From JBIOJM01 sp044450785 (GTDB taxonomy: Bacteria > Planctomycetota > Planctomycetia > Isosphaerales > Isosphaeraceae): a stretch of 52,122 nucleotides of DNA. A program made the translations under genes and the position numbers. Positions 44,473-52,122 of the stretch are shown here, piece after piece. Below the pieces are notes generated by a model. That model did not search any database and was not told where the DNA came from. It worked only from the letters and a program-made list of their open reading frames with translations. The stretch is from contig JBIOJM010000020.1 of NCBI GenBank assembly GCA_044450785.1, forward strand, positions 1 through 52,122. Direction: 5' to 3'. Position 1 is the stretch's first letter, and every line of letters starts with the position of its first letter.

Positions 44473-46305
44473 GTGGCCACTCAACGCAAGTCCCCGATGG
44501 ACCATCCGGCCGTCGTGACCTTCCTCATCCTGGCGGTCATCGGCGCGATGTCGCTCGCGGCCGAGGTGCTGAAGCCGCTGGCCCTGGCGGTGCTCCTCAG
44601 CTTCGCCCTGGCGCCACTTGCGGGATTCTTCGAGCGGCGTCGGGTGCCGCGGGCCGTCGCGGTCGTCCTCACGGTCGTCCTCGCGCTCGGGTCCCTGAGC
44701 GGGATCGGCTACGTCGTCGTGCGGCAACTTTCCACGCTGGCCTACGAACTGCCGAGCTATCAGGAGACAATCCAGAAGAAGGTGGACTTCCTGAAGCCGT
44801 CCGACGACACCGCGCTCCGCCGGGCTCAGAAAGTCGCCGGCGACGTGGCCAAGTCGCTCGACACGCCGGTGGTCAAGGGGCAGGAGGCGATGGACGTGCG
44901 GGTCATCGAGCAACCCACGTTCCGGCAGCGCCTCCAGGCGGCCGTCGGCCCCTACCTGGAGTTCATCGGCGTCGGTTGTTTCGTGCTCATCCTGGTCCTG
45001 TTCATGCTCATGAACCGGGAGGACCTGGGAGACCGGATCGTCCAGCTCTTCGGCCAGCGCCAGATCAACCTCACGACCCGGACCATGGGCGAGATCGGCC
45101 AGCGGATCAGCCGCTACCTGGCGATGATCACGCTGGTCAACTCAGGGTTCGGGCTGATCACCGGCCTGGGCCTCTGGGCGATCGGCGTGCCGTACGCGGT
45201 GCTCTGGGGATGCCTGGCGGCGATGATGCGGTTCATCCCCTACGTCGGGGCGGCGGTGGCGTTCCTTCTGCCGCTGGTCTTCTCGGTCGCGTACTTCGAC
45301 GGCTGGAGGCAGCCGCTGGAAGTGGTCGCATTCTTCGCGGTTGTCGAGGTGGCGCTCTCCTATCTGGAGCCGGTCATCTATGGCAAGACCACCGGGGTGT
45401 CAGCCCTGGGCCTCCTGGTCGCGGCGATGTTCTGGACGTGGCTCTGGGGGCTGCTCGGCATCCTGCTGTCGACGCCCATGACGGTCTGCCTGGCGGTCCT
45501 CGGCAAGTACGTTCCGAGCCTGAGCTTCTTCGCGACGCTCCTGGGCGAGGAGGCCGAGCTGGACCAAAATATCAGGTTTTACCAGCGGCTCGTGTCGCTC
45601 GACCAGGACGGGGCCACCGCGGTCCTCGAAGCCGCCCTCAAGGAACGCCCGCGTGCCGAGGTCTTCGATCAGATCCTGGTCCCGGCCCTGTCGCGCGCCG
45701 GGCGCGACGCGCTGCGGGGGGAGCTGGAGGAGAGCGAAATGGCCTTCATCCGGCGGGTGATCGGTGAGATCCTCGACGACCTGGAAGGGACGGAACAGAT
45801 CAGCTTGAAGACGACCGCTACCCGGTCGGGCGACGGAGAGCCGGGGCGGGCCGATGGGACACGGGCGTCGCTACCGTTCGAGGTCGCGGGCGTGGCGGCG
45901 AGCGGCACCTCCGACGCCTTGACGCTGCGGATGCTGGGACAGCTCCTCGCCCCGTCAAAGTGTACACTTGCGAATCTCGAGGGCGCCGGCTCGCCGATGC
46001 AGCTTGCCGAGCGCGTGGCGGAAATGTCCCCGGCGATGGTCATCCTGTCGCACCTGCCTCCGGAGGCCCTGGCGCAGGCCCGCTACCAGGTCCGGCGGCT
46101 CCGGTCGCGGTTCGCGGCGCTGGCGATCGTGGTGGGGCGCTGGGGGGAGACCGACACCGAGGCGGCGTCCGAGGGGCTCTCCGGAGTGGGGGCCACGCAC
46201 GTGGCCTTCACGCTCGCCGATGCCCGCGACCAGATCCTGGCCAGGGCCGCCTCCGTGGTTCCGGTGAAAGCGGCGACGGCGATGGCGGCGACGACGAGGG
46301 GCTGA
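44473..46305 (+). CDS. AI-2E-family permease with an extra C-terminal domain
   Basis: 610 residues from GTG. Residues about 10-360 are a normal AI-2E/YdiK-type permease (FIPYVGAAVAFLLPLVFSVA, EPVIYGKTTGVSALGLLVAA, LLGILLSTPMTVCLAVLGKY). The remaining 250 residues are cytoplasmic: a helical part (LVSLDQDGATAVLEAALKER) and an alpha/beta part (LRMLGQLLAPSKCTLANLEG, SPAMVILSHLPPEALAQARY, ALAIVVGRWG) resembling a cobalamin-binding or receiver-like fold, but without the D-x-H-x-x-G motif. The substrate is not known; many members transport ions or peptides rather than AI-2. Confidence 0.8.
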   Translation: MATQRKSPMDHPAVVTFLILAVIGAMSLAAEVLKPLALAVLLSFALAPLAGFFERRRVPRAVAVVLTVVLALGSLSGIGYVVVRQLSTLAYELPSYQETIQKKVDFLKPSDDTALRRAQKVAGDVAKSLDTPVVKGQEAMDVRVIEQPTFRQRLQAAVGPYLEFIGVGCFVLILVLFMLMNREDLGDRIVQLFGQRQINLTTRTMGEIGQRISRYLAMITLVNSGFGLITGLGLWAIGVPYAVLWGCLAAMMRFIPYVGAAVAFLLPLVFSVAYFDGWRQPLEVVAFFAVVEVALSYLEPVIYGKTTGVSALGLLVAAMFWTWLWGLLGILLSTPMTVCLAVLGKYVPSLSFFATLLGEEAELDQNIRFYQRLVSLDQDGATAVLEAALKERPRAEVFDQILVPALSRAGRDALRGELEESEMAFIRRVIGEILDDLEGTEQISLKTTATRSGDGEPGRADGTRASLPFEVAGVAASGTSDALTLRMLGQLLAPSKCTLANLEGAGSPMQLAERVAEMSPAMVILSHLPPEALAQARYQVRRLRSRFAALAIVVGRWGETDTEAASEGLSGVGATHVAFTLADARDQILARAASVVPVKAATAMAATTRG

Positions 46306-46386
46306 GCCGAGTCGCGAACCCGGGGCGCTTGAAGCCGACAGTCTCCCCGACCACCGCGGATTCCAGTCAGGTGAGTTATTCTCCGC

Positions 46387-46737
46387 TCACTTGTTTGAGG
46401 CCGCCATGGCCCGAACCATCGCCCGGCACGTTTTCTCGCAGGCGTAACACGCCTTGGCACAATCCTTCATCTCCGACGCCCCGAATTTGTCGCACTCAGC
46501 CGCGCACGCCTTGCACGCCTCGGCGCACGCGGCGCAGGAATACACCATCAGCGGGCTGCCGTTAGCCAGGAGGTCGGATGACAGGTTGCAGAACTTGGCA
46601 CAGTCGGCGACGAGGTGCAACGCCCTGGCGTGCTCTTTCTTGCCCTGGGCCACCTGCTCGTAACAGTGCTGGAAGGTCTCGTTGCACGAGCGCGAGCATT
46701 CCTGGCAAGCCCTGATGCAGTCCTCCGGGTCGATCAA
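46387..46737 (-). CDS. Four-helix-bundle copper-binding protein, Cys-rich
   Basis: 116 residues with 16 cysteines in helical spacing (CIRACQECSRSC, CAKFC, CAACAEACKACAAEC, CAKACYACEKTC). This matches the DUF326/Csp-like copper-storage bundle, which binds many Cu(I) ions inside the helix bundle. No signal peptide, so cytosolic. The start appears to be TTG at 46737, overlapping the stop of the YihY gene, which implies translational coupling. Confidence 0.85.
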   Translation of the reverse strand: MIDPEDCIRACQECSRSCNETFQHCYEQVAQGKKEHARALHLVADCAKFCNLSSDLLANGSPLMVYSCAACAEACKACAAECDKFGASEMKDCAKACYACEKTCRAMVRAMAASNK

Positions 46738-47648
46738 CTGGCCGGGGGACCTGCCGGACGGGGGCCGGCCTCGATCGCCCTATCCATTTCGGCCGCGCCC
46801 AGGAGCACCAAGGCCACGAACCAGAACCAGAACAACAGCACCATGACCCCCCCGAGCGTTCCCAACGACTTGTTGTAACTGCCGAAGTTCTGGACGTAGA
46901 GACGGAACAGGATGCAGAAGATCAGGAAGGCGATGGTTCCGGCAAGGCTCCCCGGCGTGACCCAGGCCCAGCGCTGCCGGGCGTCCGGGCCGACATAGAA
47001 GGTCAGCGCGAAGCTCAGGAGCACCATCAGGAAGACGGTGGACCATCGGACGAGCTCTGCCACCCATCCCACAGCACCACTCGGATCCAAGCCGAGAACC
47101 CGGAGGATCTGTGGCCAGGCGACGATCGCCGCGAGCGACCCGAGCAGGCTGGCTGCCTGGAGGAGCGTCATCGCCATCGCCGTGAGCCGGAGCTTCACGA
47201 ACGATCGCGTCTCCTTGACCCCGTAGGTCCGATTCAGCGCGTCGATGACGACCAGGAACAGGCTGGACGAGGTCCAGAGCCCGAACACCACGCCCAGGGA
47301 GAGCAGAGCCACGGGCGGCTCTCCTTGGATGCGCGCGATCTGGTCCCTGACCAGGACGAAGGCTTCGTTCGGGAAGAGCGACCTCAAGGTCGAATCGAGC
47401 TGGTCGACCGTCAGGTTACCGAGGCCGGTCGTCCGGCCTGCGCCGGACAGGTCGGGCAGTCGCAACACCACGACGACCAGGACGAGGGCCAGGAACGGGA
47501 CGGTGGCGAGCATCGCGTAGAAAGCGACGGCCGCCGCCCAGGTCATGGCATCGTGTTTCTCCATCCGTTCCCACGTTCCCACGGCGAGCTGCCACATGGA
47601 TAGGCCGCCAAGACTCATGGGCGTGCGCGGGCAAAGGCGGTCGGGCAT
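46734..47648 (-). CDS. YihY/virulence factor BrkB-family membrane protein
   Basis: 304 residues from the ATG at 47648. The family segments are clear: MEKHDAMTWAAAVAFYAMLA, then GLWTSSSLFLVVIDALNRTY, WVTPGSLAGTIAFLIFCILF and SYNKSLGTLGGVMVLLFWFW. Six membrane helices. Function is poorly known; once proposed as an RNase BN, now disproved. It sits between hemolysin III (4 bases upstream) and the copper protein, probably one operon. Confidence 0.9.
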   Translation of the reverse strand: MPDRLCPRTPMSLGGLSMWQLAVGTWERMEKHDAMTWAAAVAFYAMLATVPFLALVLVVVVLRLPDLSGAGRTTGLGNLTVDQLDSTLRSLFPNEAFVLVRDQIARIQGEPPVALLSLGVVFGLWTSSSLFLVVIDALNRTYGVKETRSFVKLRLTAMAMTLLQAASLLGSLAAIVAWPQILRVLGLDPSGAVGWVAELVRWSTVFLMVLLSFALTFYVGPDARQRWAWVTPGSLAGTIAFLIFCILFRLYVQNFGSYNKSLGTLGGVMVLLFWFWFVALVLLGAAEMDRAIEAGPRPAGPPAS

Positions 47649-47652
47649 GATT

Positions 47653-48312
47653 TCAAGAACCCTGCGCGAACGGCACGACGACCTTGAGAATGAACCAGTA
47701 GTGAGCCATGCTGCCTCCCAGCACGAAGAGGTGAAACAACTCATGGGCCTCGAAGATTCCCGGCAGGAGGACGGGCCAGTGCAGCAGGTTGAGCACCGCC
47801 CCCACACTATAGGACAGGCCCCCGACCACAATGGGCAGCAAGGCACGGTGCGACACGACCTGCGCGATCTCGTAATAACAGACGACGGCGCCCCAGCCCA
47901 TCCCCAGGTAGAGGCAGGTCGCCAGCACCGGAGGGAAGTGGTTGCCGGCCGCGATCAGAACCGTGGCTGTGGCGGCCACGCTCCAGACGACCGCCAGGGT
48001 CCACCACCGCCATCGGCCTCGCATCAGGCACCAGGCCAGCGGCGTATAGCTGCCGGCGATCAGGGCGAAGATTCCGACGCCGTCCAGGCGGGCGAAAGCC
48101 GCGATCCGGGCGGCCGGCAGCCGGACGCCGTGAAAAAGGGTACTGGCCGCATAGCAGAAGGCCAGGGTCAGGCCGTAGATGAGTACACTCAGCCGCTTCG
48201 TGGGGTCGCCGAGGCTGCGCCGCCAGAGGAGCAAGGCACCGGGCAGTGCCAGCATCAGCCCGGCACAGTGGCTCCAGGTGCTGACGGGCTCGCGAAAGTT
48301 AAGGAAGTCCAT
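47653..48312 (-). CDS. Hemolysin III/YqfA-family (PAQR-like) membrane protein
   Basis: 219 residues with seven membrane helices and the conserved sites STWSHCAGLMLALPG, STLFHG, GSYTPLA and HELFHLFVLGGSMAHYW. The Ser/His/Asp set is that of the PAQR/CREST superfamily, metal-dependent hydrolase-like membrane proteins. The physiological role is unknown. Same strand and tight spacing with YihY. Confidence 0.9.
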   Translation of the reverse strand: MDFLNFREPVSTWSHCAGLMLALPGALLLWRRSLGDPTKRLSVLIYGLTLAFCYAASTLFHGVRLPAARIAAFARLDGVGIFALIAGSYTPLAWCLMRGRWRWWTLAVVWSVAATATVLIAAGNHFPPVLATCLYLGMGWGAVVCYYEIAQVVSHRALLPIVVGGLSYSVGAVLNLLHWPVLLPGIFEAHELFHLFVLGGSMAHYWFILKVVVPFAQGS

Positions 48313-48495
48313 GCCGTTTCACCCGAATGGATCTGCGGTCGAGACAGAAAGCCGCGCCAGGAAGACCAGGTAGCCAGGTCAATCTGAGAGCGCCCAGAAA
48401 GTCTGGATCCTCGACACTCTCTATTCTTGCGGGCGAGTCAAGGCGATCGGTCGCCAAATCGTCATCCGCCTCCGGCCAATTGCCTGTGGAACGGG

Positions 48496-49524
48496 CTATG
48501 CAACCAGTTGCCCTCCTTGGGACGCGAGGCGCTCGCTGAGGAGGTCTAGAGCTTCCCCTGGTTCCGGGTTCTCTCCGTCAGGTCCGTCGCGTTTCTTCAG
48601 GCCTTCGAGAAGCGCCGCGCCCCCCGTACCGAGGGACTCGAGAAGCGCGAGCGCCGCCTCGCGGACCCGCAGGGCCGGGTCGCCGAGGGCCTCCATCAGG
48701 ACGGCGCCCGCCTTGGAATGGCCTGGTTCCGCGAAGAGAAGGGAGCTGGCGGCGATCAACCTGATGCGCGAGTTCGGGTCCATGACCAGGTGCTGCATGA
48801 CCTCGATGACCGCGCCGGCCGGGACCAGCTTGAGTGCAGTCGCCGCATTCATCCGCAGCCCGTCGTTGTTATCGGCCGTGCACTCGATGAGCAGTGGAAT
48901 GGCCGCGGCCGGGATGACGTCGAGCCGAGCCAGCGCGTGCGCGGAGTTGGCCCGCACCTGAACCTCCGGGTCGCGCAGGGCTTCGATCAACGCGGGGATC
49001 GCTTCGTCCGGGATGGCTGTCGCATTCATCCAGCCTGCCGAGGCCACCCGGCGGACGTCGCCGCAGGCATCCCTGAGGCCGGCAGCGAAGGCCTGGGTCG
49101 TCTCCGCGGGTTGGATCATGGCAATCGAGCGCATCGCCTGTTCGCGTACGCCGACCTCCCCGTTCTGGGCGGCGTGGAGCAATGGTCCTCCCGCGGCGGC
49201 GGCCGCGGGACCGAGTTTGCCCAGTGCCAATGCGGCGTGAACCTGGACCCAGTCGCTGTCGTCTTCGAGCAACCGACGGCACAAGCCGTCGATCACCGCC
49301 GGCGTGGGGCCGGCCAGCCTGGGCAGCACCCTGGTCACCTCGACCTTGACCTGGTCGTTCGCGTCATCGAGGAGGAGCATCAGGCTGAAGAGGGCCGGTT
49401 CGGTGGGCTTGCCCCACCGGCCGACGGACTCCACCGCGGCGGCTCGTACCAGCGGGTCGGGATCCTGTAACCCTGCCAGGACCACTTGGGCCGAGGCCGG
49501 CGTCGGCCCACCGATGGCGCCCAA
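48496..49524 (-). pseudogene. HEAT-repeat protein, downstream half after an in-frame stop
   Basis: About nine HEAT repeats (ALIEALRDPEVQVRANSAHA, VQVHAALALGKLGPAAAA). It is in the same frame as the gene at 49576-51660, and the 17 codons between the stop and this first Met (KAARDQDGGVRGQAVRALG) are also a good HEAT repeat. The two are therefore halves of one protein separated by TAA at 49576-49578. If no readthrough occurs this half may be unexpressed or start internally. Confidence 0.8.
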
Positions 49525-49575
49525 GGCACGGACCGCTTGGCCGCGGACCCCGCCGTCCTGGTCCCGGGCCGCTTT

Positions 49576-51660
49576 TTAGAGCGCCGGCCGCGCGGCAACC
49601 GCGGTTCCGCTCATTCTGCCGAGGGCCTCGGCAGCGTTGCGGCGGACCTCCGAATTGAGGTGGCTCAGGGAACGGACCAGGGCGGGAATCGCCCCGTCGG
49701 CCGACTCTCCCATCTGGCCCAGGGCTTCCGCCGCCAGTGCGCTGACCCAGTTGTCTCGATCCCGCAGCGCCCGCACGAGACCGGGAACGGCGGCGGCCGC
49801 GGCGGGTTCGCCGATCTTGCCCAGCGCCTCCACGGCCTTGGCGCGCACCCGGTCATTGCCGTCGTCCATCGCCTCGACCAAGGCCGGGGCGGCCCGCCCG
49901 GCCGCCGCGCCGATCGTCCCCAGGGCCTCGGCCGTCTGGGCGCGCACCACGTTGTCCGGGCTGGCCAGCCCTTCGACCAGCGTGCCGGTGGCGGCTTGGT
50001 TGAGCGGCCCGACCTGAGCGATGGCCTCGGCCGCGGCCGTGCGCACCGACTCCTCCCGGTCTTGCAAGAGCGGCACGAGCGCCGGGACCGCCGGGGCGGC
50101 CGCCTTCGTCAGCGCCCCCAACGCCCGCGCCGCCGCCACCTTGACCACGGCACTGGTGTCCTCCAGCAGCTCGACCAGCGCGGCCACCGTCGCCTTCGCT
50201 TCCCCGCCGACTTCGCCCAGTGCCATGGCTGCCTGGCAGCGAACCATCTCGTCCGCCTCCTTCAACAGGCCGATCAATCTGGGGGCGACCGCGGCGGCGG
50301 CCGGCCCGATCCGGGAGAGCGCCAGGGCGGCCTGGGTCCGCACCGCGGTTGAATCGTCGTCCAGAGCCGACTCCAGGGTCGCCACGGCCAGCTCGACCGG
50401 GTTTCGGGGCGGTGGCGGCGCGAGTCGCTTCGTTCGCCTGATGAACCACCAGGTCCCTCGCGGCCTCACGCCGCGGCGGCGGCGGCGGCTGGTGCGTGCG
50501 GGTCTTGGCCACGGGCTACCGAGGATCCCCAGCGCTTCCACCACGCTTTGCCGCACGCCGTCGCTGGGGTCTCGAACGAGGACGGCCAACGAGGGCACGG
50601 TCTCCAGGGCATGGAGGTGGCCGAGCGCGGCGGCGACGATCGCCCGCACGTGCTCGTGCGGGTCGCGCAGATGGCGAACCAAAGCGGGGATGATCGACGG
50701 GCCGATCGTTTCCAGGATCAATGGCAGTTGCTCGCGTTCTTCCTTGGTCAGCGATGTGACCAGCCGCAGCGACGCCAGCAGCGGTGCGATGGCCGTGGTA
50801 CCGTAGATAGGCAGCGCGGTTCGCGCTCGCTCGTGGATCGGCTCGTGGGGGCTCCAGAAATCGGCGATCGTCTCCGCCAGCAGTTTCCCTTGCCGCAGTG
50901 AGGCAGAGATCTGCTGGAGCAGCACCATGGTGAAGAACAGCTTGAGCCCGGCCAGCAGCGTTGAGGCCGGCCACGCGGCCTGACGAACGAACGGAGCCCC
51001 CATGATGTGGTGCGACCTGACCAGATCCAGCACGTCAATGATGCCCAGGAGTCTCGTCAGGGCATACGCCAGGAAATCGGCGTAGTTCGGCTCCCTTTGC
51101 TGGTCCGCCACCTGAAACCAGTCTCTGCCGATGGTCTCATAAAGGCCCTGGTTGACCAGCGCGAATCCACCGATCACGGCGGCGCTGGCGGATATGAGCA
51201 GGGGGAGTCGGACCTGCTTGCCGTACCGCTCCAGGTTCATTGCCCGCCCCTGGCCCTTCAGCGGTTTATGGACGGCCTTGTGACCTCGTCCAACCTCATC
51301 CCGCTCCAGGTTGATGAACATGTACGCCAGGCAGGCGATGGCTCCCATGAACAGCGGAGCCAGGCCGCAAACGACCTTCAAGCCCGGCAAGGGACCACCG
51401 GACAATCCGCCCACAAGAACAAAGCCGAACACGATCGCCACGAACAGCGGCCACGAAGCCCATGCGAGCAGACGCTCCCAGAGCAGGAAGCCCTTCCAGA
51501 TCACCGCTCTCACCACAAGGCCGAGAACCCGAAAGACCCAGCCGATCACCCCGAGCTGGTACAGGATGCCGACTGACAATACGACCCCCGCCAGCGTTGC
51601 CAGCAGCAGGTAGGACGTATTCGCTTGTTCCAAGCTGGTGAGCCAGGAGGAGGTATTCAT
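49576..51660 (-). CDS. Membrane protein with HEAT repeats, interrupted at its end
   Basis: 694 residues from the ATG at 51660; the longer frame runs into the lipoprotein gene. The N terminus has about four to five membrane helices (NTSYLLLATLAGVVLSVGIL, WPLFVAIVFGFVLVGGLSGG, LLISASAAVIGGFALVNQGL). From about residue 290 HEAT repeats start, broken by a basic Pro-rich linker (PRPARTSRRRRRGVRPRG) and resuming with VRTQAALALSRIGPAAAAVA. The protein stops at ARPAL, in mid repeat, and continues in frame at 49575. HEAT scaffolds bind other proteins; the partner is unknown. Confidence 0.82.
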   Translation of the reverse strand: MNTSSWLTSLEQANTSYLLLATLAGVVLSVGILYQLGVIGWVFRVLGLVVRAVIWKGFLLWERLLAWASWPLFVAIVFGFVLVGGLSGGPLPGLKVVCGLAPLFMGAIACLAYMFINLERDEVGRGHKAVHKPLKGQGRAMNLERYGKQVRLPLLISASAAVIGGFALVNQGLYETIGRDWFQVADQQREPNYADFLAYALTRLLGIIDVLDLVRSHHIMGAPFVRQAAWPASTLLAGLKLFFTMVLLQQISASLRQGKLLAETIADFWSPHEPIHERARTALPIYGTTAIAPLLASLRLVTSLTKEEREQLPLILETIGPSIIPALVRHLRDPHEHVRAIVAAALGHLHALETVPSLAVLVRDPSDGVRQSVVEALGILGSPWPRPARTSRRRRRGVRPRGTWWFIRRTKRLAPPPPRNPVELAVATLESALDDDSTAVRTQAALALSRIGPAAAAVAPRLIGLLKEADEMVRCQAAMALGEVGGEAKATVAALVELLEDTSAVVKVAAARALGALTKAAAPAVPALVPLLQDREESVRTAAAEAIAQVGPLNQAATGTLVEGLASPDNVVRAQTAEALGTIGAAAGRAAPALVEAMDDGNDRVRAKAVEALGKIGEPAAAAAVPGLVRALRDRDNWVSALAAEALGQMGESADGAIPALVRSLSHLNSEVRRNAAEALGRMSGTAVAARPAL

Positions 51661-51691
51661 GTGCCGGCTCGCCTCACGGGTCTCATCAGGC

Positions 51692-51901
51692 TCAGGGGTT
51701 GATGGCCTTGTCGAGCTTCCGCCCGGCTTTTTCTCCAGGGCCCGCAGGATTGACGACATCCTTTGCGTTTTGGATGCCCTTGTCGATGGACTCACCCGCC
51801 TTCTCGGCAGGCCCCTTGGACTCACACCCAACCAAGGTCAAGCACGCCCCGAGCAGCAATGCATCCAGAAACGCGACTCGATCCTTCCATTGCTGGCTCA
51901 T
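51692..51901 (-). CDS. Entericidin-like small lipoprotein
   Basis: 69 residues from the ATG at 51901, behind GAGGAGG. The signal has a lipobox (LTLVGC). The mature chain is short and amphipathic (ESIDKGIQNAKDVVNPAGPG), similar to entericidin-type lipoproteins and stress-induced small proteins. It lies 31 bases upstream of the HEAT-repeat gene on the same strand. Confidence 0.7.
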   Translation of the reverse strand: MSQQWKDRVAFLDALLLGACLTLVGCESKGPAEKAGESIDKGIQNAKDVVNPAGPGEKAGRKLDKAINP

Positions 51902-52031
51902 CCGAAAACCTCCTCTGAAGATGCCGTGCACACCGGAGGACCGACAGGCACGCCGGGTCGCACGACGAGATCCATTAGCCTCAATACCGTTGAATCAGTG
52001 ATAAATCTAAGGCAGCAAAGGATTTGCTTCT

Positions 52032-52122
52032 CGTTCCCACGCTCCGCGTGGGAATGCTCTCCCCGACGCTCCGCGTCGTCGGACCAGGACCGAGGCTTTG
52101 CCCATCGAGCGGACGCGGAGCG
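52032..52122. repeat. Tandem palindromic hairpins with TCC loop, running off the window
   Basis: TTCCCACGC-TCC-GCGTGGGAA (52034-52054) and CGACGC-TCC-GCGTCG (52064-52078) follow each other. The last 12 bases (GGACGCGGAGCG) are the start of a reverse-complement unit. The word CGTTCCCACGCTCCGCGTGGG is a frequent dispersed repeat in planctomycetes and other phyla, from memory. Confidence 0.75.

Noticed and set aside
1..52122. CRISPR array, tRNA or rRNA genes
   Set aside because: No regularly spaced direct repeats with unique spacers, and no tRNA or rRNA sequence was recognised on reading either strand; a program search could still find a missed tRNA.

Overview
The window looks like chromosomal DNA from a planctomycete, most likely of the Isosphaeraceae (Singulisphaera/Paludisphaera type). 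The reasons are its high GC, an ECF sigma factor gene followed directly by a large Ser/Thr kinase gene (seen twice), a BlaI/M56-peptidase pair whose peptidase carries long carboxypeptidase-regulatory-like repeats, several secreted proteins of planctomycete type (DUF4350, GH2, YncE/phosphoesterase), and many small palindromic repeats between genes. The placement is inferred from gene content; no rRNA or tRNA gene was found.

Layout. 0-5 kb: the tail of a transposase, a Nudix hydrolase, a nuclease-like unknown, pyrE, a heavily decayed repeat-protein pseudogene and a XerD-type recombinase. 5-12 kb: a repeat-rich intergenic stretch, two small proteins sharing a DS-x-MPETG motif, a sigma/kinase pair, a conserved unknown and an HTH protein. 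12-21 kb: mostly secreted or periplasmic enzymes (GH2, DUF4350 protein, YncE/phosphoesterase) and an SDR. 20.8-24.7 kb is a zone of gene decay: a truncated MazF with its antitoxin, a truncated Uma2 gene, a Ser/Thr kinase with two changed catalytic-core residues, and an ECF sigma gene whose 5' end has been lost against aroF. 24.6-36.4 kb: DAHP synthase with a terminator-like hairpin in its leader, BlaI plus M56 peptidase, a Tat-type amidase, a VapC/Phd pair, an HD hydrolase, a polytopic membrane protein behind a promoter with repeated AGCTAT boxes, a putative glycosidase and an alpha/beta hydrolase.

36.8-51.9 kb looks like an envelope and stress island. It opens with a membrane-anchored sigma-54 activator. 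It continues with CsrA and two DUF2294 proteins, DUF3309, a small lipoprotein, a run of ElaB/DUF883, holin-X and CsbD-like small membrane proteins, and an AI-2E-family permease with an unusual C-terminal domain. Facing these are a Cys-rich four-helix copper-binding protein, YihY/BrkB, hemolysin III, a HEAT-repeat membrane protein split by one in-frame stop codon, and an entericidin-like lipoprotein. No sigma-54 promoter was found, so the regulatory link is a hypothesis.

The most unusual signal is a structured element of about 120-145 bp present twice in inverted orientation around the second DUF2294 gene (about 41.03-41.18 and 41.97-42.12 kb). Both copies carry the same conserved 5' part and a 20-21 bp hairpin followed by a T-rich tract. 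The outer half of the hairpin differs between copies, but the differences compensate so that pairing is kept. Each copy lies just upstream of, and in the same direction as, a gene (DUF2294-csrA and DUF3309).
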